Source of the DNA: Chimonanthus salicifolius
Taxonomy: Eukaryota > Streptophyta > Magnoliopsida > Laurales > Calycanthaceae
Assembly: GCA_013350335.1 (NCBI GenBank)
Contig: CM023533.1
Location: 30,052,869 to 30,116,868, forward strand
Direction of reading: 5' to 3'
DNA: 64,000 nucleotides
Position 1 is the stretch's first letter; every line of letters starts with the position of its first letter. Shown here in pieces: positions 46,301 through 58,400 of this stretch. The translations under genes and the position numbers were made by a program. The notes under the pieces are model-generated. The model saw only the letters and a program-made list of their open reading frames with translations, made no database searches and was not told the DNA's origin.

Positions 46301-47616
46301 CAATGAACATATAATTATCTGCATTTCTGTAATTTTTTTACAATTTTTTTTAAAATAAAAAAAGGGTCAAGAGAGAGAAAAAATTCAGGCCGAAAATACG
46401 GCCGATTTTTGGATCCCCTTCTTCAAATATACTTCATCAGTCATGCCTAGTTGGGAGTTGGGACTATCTAAGTGGGCTCTTAGTATAAAGAAGAGTTATT
46501 GAACGAATGGAGAGGATCGTCAATACTGACGGCCATTACAATTGTATCAATTTAATCTTATTTGATCGTAGATAACACATACAAGACCAAAATATATAAA
46601 TATATTTTTAAATTATATAGAAAATAAAATCTCTCTCTCTGACAAAAACTAAGTAGATTCAACTATTTAACTATTTCATGTACATTTTCTTGATCGGGTC
46701 ATGCTCTTATTAGATGAAGAATTCAAAGGGTTAAGCTCAAAGACGGTAATTTTAAATTAGATGTAGAATTTAAACATTTACCGTTTTTCTCTCTTTTCTC
46801 TTTTAATGAAAGTTTTTCCGTGATCGCTAAAAAAAAAATCTTAAAGCTTGCATACCCACAAACCAGATTTACCACTATTAATTTAAAGTTTTAAGGATAT
46901 GGAAAACATGGATTAAAATGACTAATCCAAGAATAAGTGCAAAGCACATTTGAAAAAATTAGGGAGGCCAAATTTTCCATTAACTTGACTCGATTGAAAT
47001 TGAATGATAATTATGACATCCATTTATCCATTGGCATAAATAATCAATGACGAATTTTAACTTATTCGTGCAGAACAAAGTGTCTTTTTAAAATTATACT
47101 AATATGAATTATTTTAATAGGTTCTTTTAAGCTAAATTATTTGGATTACATTTATTTAATTATAAAATTGTTAAATTATATTTTATTATCATAAAATTAT
47201 GGAAATAAATAGGTGAGTTCAGGCACATATTTTACAGTGTCTTTTAAATTAAAAAAAAAATTGTTTTCAAAGTTAATCTTCTATTTTATTGTTTTAAAGA
47301 TAAAAAATAAACATTTTAAAAATATTTAGAGGAAAATAGAAGATGGAAGGTGTTGTTTTCAACCCCTAAAACCAAACTCTTGATGGTACCCCGAGAGGAT
47401 GACACACCAAGCCACTCGTCTCTCTCACGAGAGCCCTTTCTTTCCGAAACTAAACCCATAAGTAGGAAAGAAGTGGAAAGGAAATAGGAGAGAAAAATCC
47501 AAAAAAAATAGAAACAGTAGGATTCCAAATCTCCAATCGAGCCATACCCCCAACAATGCTTGTATAATTCATAGGAGATTGACAAGATATTGTTAGCACC
47601 CTACCCGAATTTGAAT
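43321..47616. other. Intergenic, repeat debris
   Basis: No gene recognised. A short Met-initiated frame at 44023-44127 (34 residues, hydrophobic start) has no supporting context. SINE-D lies at 45304-45540. 45800-46420 is AT-rich with CGCCGAT and CGGCCGAT words at its ends, like the element at 50344. Confidence 0.45.
45304..45540 (-). repeat. SINE-D with duplicated tRNA-like head
   Basis: On the - strand two head units about 67 bp apart each read TAAACTAGTTACTTCTCG, AAGAAGT, AGAGGTCGCC and a box B (AGTTTGAGTCC / GATTTGAGTCC). The second begins GGTAGCTAAACTAGTTA (box A). A unique body (GATATCCTGTGTGAGTGTGA, CTCCCGAGAGGTTTAGGAGA) and an A tail (T tract 45304-45310 on +) follow. Confidence 0.6.
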
Positions 47617-48934
47617 TTAAAATGACAAGAATTTTTGTATACATACTACATTAAGGAGGGAGACATGATCAACCATCTCAATGAAAATTGAAAAACAACA
47701 AATCATATCCTTTGTGTGCAGCAGAATTTCTCCATTTATCATGGCCACTACTGGATGAGGGTGGAACTTCACCTTGACCCATGTACGTGCACTGTAGTCT
47801 TTCAAAATCCACAGCTCTTTTATCTTTCTATCTTCAAAATCTCGATCGAAAATGCACAAATACCCTCCCAACACTAGTAGATTTATAGAATGGGGATTCT
47901 TAAGAGAAGCATTCGGGATGAGGAATAACTCCAAACTTTTCAGCTCCAACATCGAATGTCATAATCAATTGTATTGTGAATGTGACTGACCTTCCAATGT
48001 AAAAATCCTTGGACAAAAACAGGATCACCGACTAATGTAAAAGGAAAATTCCCAATATTTCTCCATGATTCATCGCCAACTATTAAGACCTTACAATATG
48101 AAACATCAGTAATGTTGATATTTGGCTCGATTTAACTCAACCCATAATTGAGTTGATATTTATGGCTCTATTTAACTCAATCCATAACTCAGTAGCATAA
48201 TTGTAAGAACATTTCCTTTTTATAAGAAATAACTGTTTGTATGAAAGAAAAAAGAAAGGAAGAGAGAGAACTGAGAGCATAGACTGCACATTGTAACTCC
48301 TCATTTTGATTTAGTGAAAACTCTTCTCTGTGTTATCCGTAGACGTAGACATTTAGCCGAACCATGTAAATCTGCGTGTTATTTATTGTGTGATTGATTT
48401 TATTGGTTGATTTTCCGCCGTAAAACTCAACAAGTAATGGGTCCCAGTATGTGAAAACGGTATACCAAATTATTGATTATAAACTTGACCACTTTGTACT
48501 GCTTAGCCAAAGGATCAAATCCAAAGCCGTAAGAGTAGTAACTTGTACTGACAGTGGAGGGTGGAAGGGATACTATTTCACGGGTGCCTGGATTACAAAG
48601 ATATAATCCATCCAAGCATATTAAGCCATTGCAGGGAGGCGAAACACGGTTCACATGTGAGTGAATCTCAAATTTGAGCTTGTCAATAGGAGTGGTTCCA
48701 TCTTTTTCTAAGATGATGAAGTTTAGTTCATGGTGACAACCCTCAACAATTTCTCCATATGAAATGATGGGACCGGTGTGTCGTTTCGCATGCATGTTGA
48801 TGAAATGTTTGTCGAACGTTAAGGAGAGCCACTTCTTACACACACCGGAATCTGATGAGAGACTTCACAGGGAATTTTGAAAGTATGTCCACAATAATTT
48901 CATGAGGAGTTTCCTTCCTTCGAAAATCTTCCAT
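47617..48934 (-). pseudogene. F-box protein with FBA domain, multiply broken
   Basis: F-box/FBA proteins are substrate receptors of SCF ubiquitin ligases. From ATG 48934 the F-box begins ETPHEIIVDILSKFPVKSLI-RFRCV, then meets TAA because a TG pair is missing from a TG run at 48838-48844; one frame over it continues CKKWLSLTFDKHF. The FBA part follows: CNGLICLDGLYLCNPGTREI, YSYGFGFDPLAKQYKVVKF, then a solo LTR (48113-48432). After it come CKVLIVGDESWRNIG, DPVFVQGFLHWK, a frame change, FDVGAEKFGVIPHP, a stop, another frame change, and LGGYLCIFDRDFED, IKELWILKDYSARTWVKV. At least four lesions, so it cannot make a full protein. Domain order and family are clear. Confidence 0.85.
48113..48432 (+). 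mobile_element. Copia-type solo LTR inside the F-box pseudogene
   Basis: 320 bp bounded by TGTTGA...TCAACA (perfect 6-bp inverted ends), with the duplication AGTAA at 48108-48112 and 48433-48437. The 3' part (CCGTAGACGTAGACATTTAG, CCGAACCATGTAAATC) resembles R-U5 of plant Copia LTRs. Removing it with one AGTAA copy restores the reading from FHILGPIT to DVSYCKVL, proving insertion into coding sequence. Confidence 0.85.
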
Positions 48935-50343
48935 CTCTTATGGCGCAGGCTTCGAGCAACGAAGGCTTGGGAAAGGGAAATTGGGTGACTAGGCGGACTT
49001 GGGTTTAAATGGGACGAGTAATGGAAAGGCTAGGTGACGTGGGCCTGGGAAACAGGGGAGATAAACAGGGATTAAGCAAAGGGAATCGGGCTGTGGAACT
49101 GATTGGAAGGGCTCAAGGATCTGTGGGCGGAAGCAAGGCGATTGAACAGTTGCAGGGACTGATTGGCGTTTGGTTCTGGCTTTGCAGTTGGCGGATGGAT
49201 ATGGGGGACGACGGCAGCGAGGGACACGCGATGTGGCTCAGGCGGCAGTGATGATTGCTCGCTGCTCGTGAACAGGCTGAACAAGTTCTGGGCAGCAGAG
49301 ATGGCTCGCGACTGCGAACAGGGACATCCTGGCTGTAGAGATGCCTCGAGACTCCGAACAGGGATTCACCGATCCTGGCAGCAGAGATGTCTCGCAATGG
49401 AATCACCGATCCGGGCTGGAAGTAAAAGAAAGAGAATAACCGATCCGGGCTGCGAGTGAGAGAAAGGGCCGAGGAGGGCGCAGTGACCTGTTCGTGGAGA
49501 GGAGGGTTTCTTCGGTATAGAAGATTGGCCCCAAAACACCTCTTTTATAATTGTTCAAAGTCGGCCGATTAGAGAGAGATACAGTCCTAACACGGATCAT
49601 CACACGCGATGCTTCATCTTACCTTAATTTGTCTAGTTGATGATCTTTTCAGTTGGAATAGGTTTTACCGACAGAAACCTTAATTCTCATGTCAAATTCA
49701 AATTTTAAGAGGAAATTGCAAGGATATTGAAAGTGAAACACGTGTTCGATAGATTCATCCCACATGAAAACTATTCATGAGTTAATAGATTTTTATTTTT
49801 CTGCTCCAATTTGACCTGAAATATATAAATGCGTAACTTAGTCCATTAAATTTTTGGGTCAGAAGTCGTGAGGGTCGAGTCAAAATTCAACCCAAGTTTC
49901 ACCTCCATGACACCCGTTCTAATTGCTAGGGCCTAAGAGTGAATTTGGGTCGGGTTGATTCTTGGGCACGACTTCGGGTCGGGTTGAATTTCGAAATTCG
50001 GATTACCAATTTCGGATCGGGTTCAACTATTTTTAACATAGGTTAAGGCTGCATTTATCAAAATCCGACCCTACCCGCACGAGCTTCAGCCCTACTGGGC
50101 CCCAAGACCTGAGACCACTATCCATGTTTCAATCATAATTTACCAGTTGAACAATTCTATTTTGAGATGATATTTCCAAATATCATCACCCAACAAGAGG
50201 ACCCTCTCATCACCAAAGTCTAGAGACCTTTTCACCAGCACCAGATGACTCTGCAAATCATCCTCCTCCTTTCCTTCGCCTTCCACCACCTCATCAGCCC
50301 ATAACAATGAAGGTGAACTGTAGAAAAGTTGAGCCTCTAACAA

Positions 50344-50571
50344 GGGTATAAAAATCGCTTTTACCAAGATATCGACGTCTCGGCCGATATCTCTCTCTCC
50401 TAAATTTTTTCAGACAAATATCGGCCATATAAATGTGTATCGGCCGATATCGGCAATATTTCGCTAGTACAGTCAATACTGTGCGTATCGACCAAGATAT
50501 TTCGACCGTCAAAAATCCAAGATATCTCATACGATACACACAATATCAGCCGAGATTTATACCCCTACTCT
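50344..50571. mobile_element. Small palindrome-rich TIR-like element
   Basis: Ends AGGGTATAAAAATCG and CGAGATTTATACCCCT are imperfect inverted repeats. The interior is full of self-complementary ATCGGCCGATAT words (50390-50460). About 228 bp. No certain target duplication (CTCTAACA vs CTCTGCAACA). Classification open. Confidence 0.4.
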
Positions 50572-51925
50572 GCAACAAGGTTCAACCCACTAAGCCCTAT
50601 CGAGACATTCCTGCAAATCTCAATTGAGCTCCAAGAGATAAGGGGGGACCCTCACGGGCCTTCTTTTTCATAATCGATAATGCTCACAATTTATACTTTA
50701 ATTTAGTAAAAGTTAATGTATACAAAAAGTAATAATATTAAAAGAATTAAGCTAAGTCACATAGGCCTGAGTTTATTGTTACCGTCTAAAGGTCATCAGT
50801 TCCAAGTCCTATGGGTGTCAAACACATAGTTGGACCTATTTTAATAACTTGCCAAAATCAAATATAAAGGTCAATTCTCAATTGATAAAATAAGACTTAA
50901 ATGATAATATTAGAACTGAGCCACGAGAGACATATGCTCAACAAAGTGTTTTCAATATGAAAAAATGGGTTTAAATTTCTAAAATACATCTAGAACATTA
51001 TCACAAATACCAATATCGGGATGTTAACAACAACTGATCATATCAAGATATTTTCACTTTCTTGGGATTTTACCAAAAATTGAACGAAAAAAAATCACAA
51101 GATATAAATATTTAAAACATAAAAATATAATAAATAAAAATCTTAATACCACTTACGAACAACTAACAACTAATTTGGTACAAACAATATATTATAATAG
51201 AATTTAATAAATATCCTACAATCTTTAAAATATTGAACAAATATTTTAAATCATTGCAAAATTTCATTAACTTTCTTAATTGCAACTATCTACTGATGAT
51301 ATTGATGTAGAGCAATGGAAGATGGGTATGCAATCATTACATGCCATTTGTGAGATCTGATATTTGACCGTGAAAGTAGGAAATACACCCAAGTCTGGTA
51401 TTATCTGATACATTAGAAACAAGGAGTAGCTTTTGGAAGTTCAGGATTGATCTGATGAGTTCGGTAACCGAGCCTCTGAATTCTCAAACCAACAGACATT
51501 CAGGCAAGGCTGATAAGACACTCAGAGACCTGATTGTAGTGCCCATTGAATCTGCAGAGGGCAACCGAATGAACAATTTTTTAAACAGATTACAGCAGTC
51601 TACATTAAATAGAACCATCTTTTGATGATATTAAGACAGACTGATTCATCTATCAGTGAAATTTGCATGCAGTCCATCAATGTGGAAGTCCACAGGACCA
51701 ATGACCTAAATTTTAGTCCATAAACATGAAATTCAGATTCAATTTGGACATAGATTGAATTGAGGTTTTAGGTCAAGTCTCAGACTGGGTCTTGATCAAA
51801 CTTGCACAAGCATCTCATCACGAAGAGTGGATCAAATATTCGAGTCTAAACAACTAGAACAGAGTTTTTAAGCCATGGACCCAACCAACTTGAACCATGT
51901 AGATGGAGTGACGGACCCAACCCAC

Positions 51926-52100
51926 ATGGGTAGTTCAACTGGTTTCAAGCTTCTAGAATTGAACTAGAGGTCTTGGATTCAACTCCTCTCGAGTTTACTT
52001 GATATAAAAGGCTTGCAAGTAGTTTTACACATCTGTGAGATAAGTCTCACCTCCAATATGAGGTGGGGATGCCAATATTATCCAAAAAAGAAGAAGTTAA
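51926..52100 (+). repeat. SINE-E, tRNA-like head
   Basis: Box A TAGTTCAACTGG (51931-51942), an arm with CTAGAATTGAACTAGAGG, box B GGATTCAACTCC, then a body with GAGATAAGTCTCACCTCCAA and an A-rich end near 52090. Single copy in this window. Confidence 0.55.
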
Positions 52101-52429
52101 TATGGGTTTTTACATGAATTCTCTCCTCCTATGTTGCATGTTCCCTTTCCTGAAAGTTAGGGGCATGAAACAATAGAGTGCAACAAAATTTGGTGATGTA
52201 ATAGAATGATTGTATTTAAAATCAACATTCAACACTGCTATGCTGTATACAATCCCATAAGTGATTTGTACAGTTCAATCCAGGCCTACTTGATACTCTT
52301 ATGGGTGTTCCTTTCTCCTAACCAGTTTTTTTAATCACATTAGCTGCGAAAGAAAAAACCAAAGAAAAAAAAATTATTGTGTTCCCAAATGCACAACATA
52401 ACACAATATGAAAATAAAATTTTATTCTG

Positions 52430-55400
52430 CTACTTCTTGAGTTCATGTATAGGTGAACCAGTGTCCATCTTTATGCTGGCCACTTCATGGATATCCCTAC
52501 CTAATCTGTCATTGAAATGTTCTCTGAGAAATTCCACTGCCATGAATGAGAAAGCCGAGGCAGGCACGTACCATATGACTCGAGGGATACTTCCCTTGAA
52601 CATACCTTTGGTGCCTTCTATCATCCATACCTTTTGTATTGCATCCAACCACCCATTGTACCTAATGAGAAAACAAAGGACCGTGAAACAGTTCCCTTCA
52701 TGGAGAGATGGAACCCACCAAACAATCAATATGATTCAAGAAATAGAAATCAGATTAGTCCAATATGATTCAAGAAATAGAAATCAGATTAGTGTATATG
52801 CAGATAAAAGTAAGCTTTTCTTGTTTTCTCATCAAGTATCATCTTTTATTTTAGGACAGAAAAGGTGTTCACCATAAATCATTGCAATAATGTAACTATC
52901 TTCGAAGCCAAAAAGATGGTGACAGAATGCAAGAATAAGATCCCAAACCTTCACAACCAGAAAAAATGCAGGAAGGAATGGGAGTTTCTCCAATGTTCAA
53001 CGAGAAATGTCAGGAGTCAAGACTATGATTCCAGACAGAGAGAGTCCAGGGTACTTCTACAGACATGGATTACCAGTATCCAGAGGATGCGACAGATGCA
53101 GATGATAGATTTCCAGGATACATCTATGGATATGGATTACCAGTATCTGGAGGATGTGATACAAATACAGGTACAGCATATGGCGGGTATTTCAAAAGAT
53201 ATTTAACAGAGTTCCTTTACCATGACGTTTGTCATGGAGCTATATGTTATAATTCTCTGTTTTACAGAAAATATACATATAAGAACCATATAAAAATGTG
53301 GGAGTGGAAATACATCAGAATATTAAACAGTATGTTCAGAATTGGATAGCCATATATGTGAATTAAAATTACAGCCCAGGATATTGGAAAGTGGGGTTTT
53401 GCATCCCCGCATCCTCTTTCCATGTCTGTGACGGTGATCAAGTATCATTAGCTGTTATCATTATTCCAGGAGAACTGAAGGAGATCAGAAGCACAAGGAG
53501 AAAATTCTCTTAACCCAATATAGTGCCAGGGCCCAGGAAATGGTACCTTATGGTTGATCCTTGTACTTGCAGCCTCGTCTTAATGACGTCCAAGGGTGTT
53601 GTCAGATAAGCACTGAAACCTGAAATGACAAACGCATCAACTGAGTGGCAGGTGCGTTGTGCAAGTGCAGCATACCATGTACTATAAGGTAAATGAAGAT
53701 CAGTAAATCATAAAGATGAACGGGTAAAGCCAAGAAGAGAGAGAGATAGAGAGATTTACCACCAGCTAATCCTCCTAGTATCAGCCCCTCAAGGGAATTA
53801 TTGATGTAACCATCTGGAATGTGCCATCTTTGCCTCCCATAGTCGAACAAATCCTTCAGGGCTTCATAAAAAGTCACCTGTCAATTCATTTAAAAAATCA
53901 AGGAAAAAGAACCTACCATTCTAATTCGTTTATGATATAAACAGTTCCGGTATGAATACATTAGACAATTATAATAAATACAACTGCCATGATGGAAGTT
54001 TAGTAGTCTCTCTCTCTTGCTCTCTTTCAAGGGCTTGGGCTAGGGCTCCCTTGAGAGTTGAGAGGTGCCTGCAGCGCCTTCGAAAGCTTACCGCCGGCAG
54101 ATCCTTCCTTCACTGCTGCCTACAGGTAGATCCTACCCCTCCTCTCTCTCTCTCTCTCTCCCCCTCTTTCCTTTGTTTGCTCCATAGCTCGCCTCTTCTT
54201 CTTCTCTCTTTCTTTTTCCTCTCTTCCCTTCCTGCTCACGTTCGGTGTCTGCAAATTGCAGCCGCCCACGCAATCTTGGATCCCCATTATATTCAATTAT
54301 TCATTTTATTTCTGTTTCTTTCTCTCTGTCTTCATCACAAAACCCCTATCGTCCTCATCTTCTTTTGCACCTTCCTTCCTCATCTGACATCTTCTCATTT
54401 TATTTCTTCTTCTGTAACGACCCCTTTCCGATTACTCTTTCTTAAAAAATAAAAAATAAAAACCCTCTTTTTTCCCTATTTTCTGTACCTCGTTTTTTCA
54501 TTTTTTTCCTACTTTGATACCTTTTTCATTTTCATTTACTTTTTTACTTTTTTTCATCTACCTTTCTTTTCTTTTTATTTCATTATTAGAGATACATTTT
54601 TGTTGTTCTTGTTACTGTGTTTTTTACTTTTTATACTTTAATGTTTATCGTTCAAGTTCTTTAATCTCTCTTCCCTATGTTGTTGATTTATACTTATTTC
54701 TTTTATGTTAGGTATATTTAATTTTAATCATATTGGTAGTTCGTCTCTATTCGTAGCCTCTCTGCTTTTTTATTTATATATTATTTCTTTTATTTTTATG
54801 TTTTTCAAGGGTGAGACGTTTCGCAAGGCAGCCGGTCCGTTTTTCAACTATTTGCCAAATCTTTCTTTGAGTTCTTTCTTCGTTTTACCTTCTCTACTTG
54901 ATACTTAGGACACTTTTCAACTCTAAATGTGTAGTTGGAGATAAAGTAACCTCAAAATTATGACTAGCATCTTGGAACATGGGCACTCTAACGAGAAAAA
55001 GTTTAGGGCTAGTAGTAGATGTTATGAAAAGAAGAAATGTAGGAATCACTTGCTTGCAAGAGACCAAGTGGAAGGATGGCAAAGCCATAGATTTAGTGGA
55101 GGGGTTCAAGTTATTCTACATAGTGGAGTGTAATTCTAGAAATTGGGTGGGTATAGTAGTTAGTAGCACTATTAAAGAGAAGATCGTTGAAGTTCAACGA
55201 AAAACCGATAGAATCATCATGATCGAAGTGACTTTAGACTTCAAAATCCTAAATGTTATTAGTGCTTATGCACATCAATCCAGGTTAGACAAGACTGTGA
55301 ACGATGACTTTTGGTGATCTATGGATGATCTAATGTTAAGTATCCCTTTTGGATGAGAGTATTAGAATTGGAGGTGACCTAAATGGACATGTAGGGAGCA

Positions 55401-58400
55401 CCAATGATGGGTATAGAATGACACATGGAGGACATAGGTTTGGAGAAAGAAATGAGATGGGAGAATCAATTCTCTACTTTGCGATAGCCCATGATTTAGT
55501 CATAGCTAATACTTTATTCTAAAAAGAAAGAAGAACATCTTATTACATTTAAGAGTGGGCAGTCTAGATCTCAAATAAACTTCTTTCTACTCAGACATAG
55601 AGAAATGACTCGTTGCAGGGATTGAAAAAGTCATCCCAGGTGAAATCCTTGCAACACAACATAGAATACTAATTTTGGACTTACTTATAAAGAATAGATC
55701 ACAAAAAATACCAACAAAGGAACCTCCCAAAATTATATAGTGGAATTTGAGAGGAGAAAAAGTTAAGACGAAGAAAGACAAGGTGCTTAGTAATGGAGAG
55801 TGGACTGATGATTCGGATCCAAATGAGATGTGGAGTAAGATGTCTAGACTCATTAAAAATATACCCAACGAGGTTTTAGGTAAACTAACAGAACTAGAAT
55901 AGGTTTGCGGAAGGAGATGTGGTGGTGGAATGCCGAGGTAGAAAAAATTATACATGAGAAGAAAAATCAATTTAAAAATATGGCAAAAATCAAGGAATTT
56001 TGTCAATTTGGAAAATTACAAGTTTACGCACAAAGTCGTTATAAAGCAATAAGTAAAGTCAAATATGAAGCCTTTGATATTTTGTATGCCAAATTGGAAA
56101 CGAAGGATGGGGAGAAAAGAATTTAAGGTGCAGAGAGATCTTGACCACGTGAGATAAATCTAGGACGATAAACATTGGGTTTTAGTAAAATACAAAGAAA
56201 TTAGAGAAAGGTGGGAAGCCTACTTTAAAGACTTGTTGAACGCTCAACGGTAAGATGAGGTAATATGGAAAAGATTATAAAGAATAGAGCATCAAGATTG
56301 GTTGGCATCCCAATCGAAGTCTCTATTTTAGGGGAAAGTGGGTTGTGTTGGTTGACCCAACTATTGAATAAGATTTTAGCTTAAAAAAAGATGCTTGATG
56401 AGTGGTGTAAGAGCACAATATCCATTTTTATTAAATCAAAGGAGATATTAAAGTTGTGCCAACTACCGAACGATCAAACTCATGAGACACACAATGAAAC
56501 TTTGGGAGAATGTAATAGAGACTGCCTAAGACAAAAGTCAAATATTTTTGAAAATCAATTTGGCTTTATGTCAGGTAGGTCGACAACAAAAGCTATTTCT
56601 ATTCTAAAACAACTTATACAGAAGTTTAGGGACAAGAGGAAAAACCTTTACAACACTTTTATTAACCTAGAAAAGGCCTATGATAGAATACCAAAGAAAA
56701 TAATTTGGAGAATCTTGAGAAATAATTACATTCCCAACGACTACATTAATATTATTCAAGATATGTATGAGGGTGCAACCATTAAGGGTTTGTGGTGAGA
56801 TAGCAGAGTTCCCTATTGGAGTATGACTCATCAAGGATCCACTTTAAGCCCATACATATTTGTGCTAATCATGAACGACTTAAAATCTGAAATTCAAAAT
56901 GAGGTGCCAAAGTGTATGCTTTTGCAGATGTATAGTATTAATAAGTAAGATGAAACAACACAATGTGAGACTCGATTTGTGGAGGAGAATGTTAGAGGCA
57001 TGCAGTTTGAAAATTAGTAGAACTAAAACATAATACATGAAATGTAATTTTAGTGAAATAGACAATAGTGAAGGTAACATGATAAAAATAGAACAGGACT
57101 TAATTGCTCACTGTGATAAGTTTAGATATTTGGGCTCTATAGTAGAATCTCAATGAGGTTTTGACCTAGATATAACGAATAGGATAGAAGCGAGGTGGGT
57201 AAAATATTGACAAGCTAGTGGGGTCGTATGTAATAAAAGAATTCTCCTTCGCATAAAAGGACGATTTTACAAAGCAGTTATTAGCCCTGCAATGCTATAA
57301 GGAGCAAAGTGTTAAGCGACGGGAAAAATAAAAAATAAACAATGTTAGGATAGCAGAGATGCGCATGCTACATTGGATGAGTGATTTAACCATAAACAAT
57401 AGGTTAGAAACAAACACTTTAGGGATAATTTAAAGATAGCTTCAATAGATGATAAATTGAGAGAAACTCAGTTTGACATAGTTTGGTCATATTATTAGAA
57501 GACTAAACCCAGCCCAGTGCATAAAGTCGAGAGGCTACGGATCGAAGGCACGAGGAGAGGGTGATCCTTGAAAACATGGAGGAAAGGGATAAAAAAGGCA
57601 TGTTAGATTATATAGTTTATGATAGGGTCCATTAGAGGAGAGAACTCATAAAGCCAACCCCAAATGGAGTATTGGATGTTGATGATGATAACAAATGTCA
57701 TGATAGAAATTTAATTAATCAACATTTAAAAAAAATCAAGTATGGATGCAGAATAGACCATTACAATACAAATAATTATTGATGGATATTCAATAAATCA
57801 ACACTTACGGTTAGAAAAAAGATGTTTGTGGTAATATGAGATGTCGGCATTAGGGATGTAGCAAGAAGGGCTTAAAGAAGTGTAAGCAAATTTATAATAG
57901 CATGTGTAATGGTAAATTGTATACTGAATATAAAAAGATGACTCGACTTGTACAGCATCAAGCAAATACAAGTACAAGAACACAAAAATCAGAATAAAAT
58001 TCAAAAACTGAGCAACAATGCCAAGGGCATACCATTAGACCTGCAAATGGAACATCCCTTGCCAGAGTAGAAAAGTAGCTGTTAAAACAACCCAAAATAT
58101 ATCGATGGTCAGACTGGCATAGCATATAACAGAGGGCTGTTCATAAATAAATGAACAATTCAAATCATTCAAAACTAAAATAAAATAAATGTAAATTTTA
58201 GGGTTGCAGTACCCAGGTGCATAACACATGGCATGACAAACAGGAAGTTGTGAACTACCTAAACAATGTTTTAGGTACATACAAGAGCACTCTTACATAA
58301 TTATACATCATGAAATGTGGAGACAAGTACTCTCTTTACAGTTAGACGAGTAACTGAAGCTAGATACTCAAGGCACAGATAAGTAAGGACAGGTTCTACT

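Larger units (their letters stand above)
48935..52429. other. Intergenic, repeats
   Basis: 49000-49500 is relatively GC-rich with degenerate repeats of GAGATG(C/T)CTCG and ATCACCGATCCGGGCTGG-like words. Then a small TIR-like element (50344-50571) and SINE-E (51926-52100). No gene recognised; open frames of 60-100 codons on both strands look like chance. Confidence 0.45.

Noticed and set aside
49009..49459. Overlapping 80-98-codon frames in GC-rich DNA
   Set aside because: Present on both strands and in several frames over degenerate repeats; no homology recognised.
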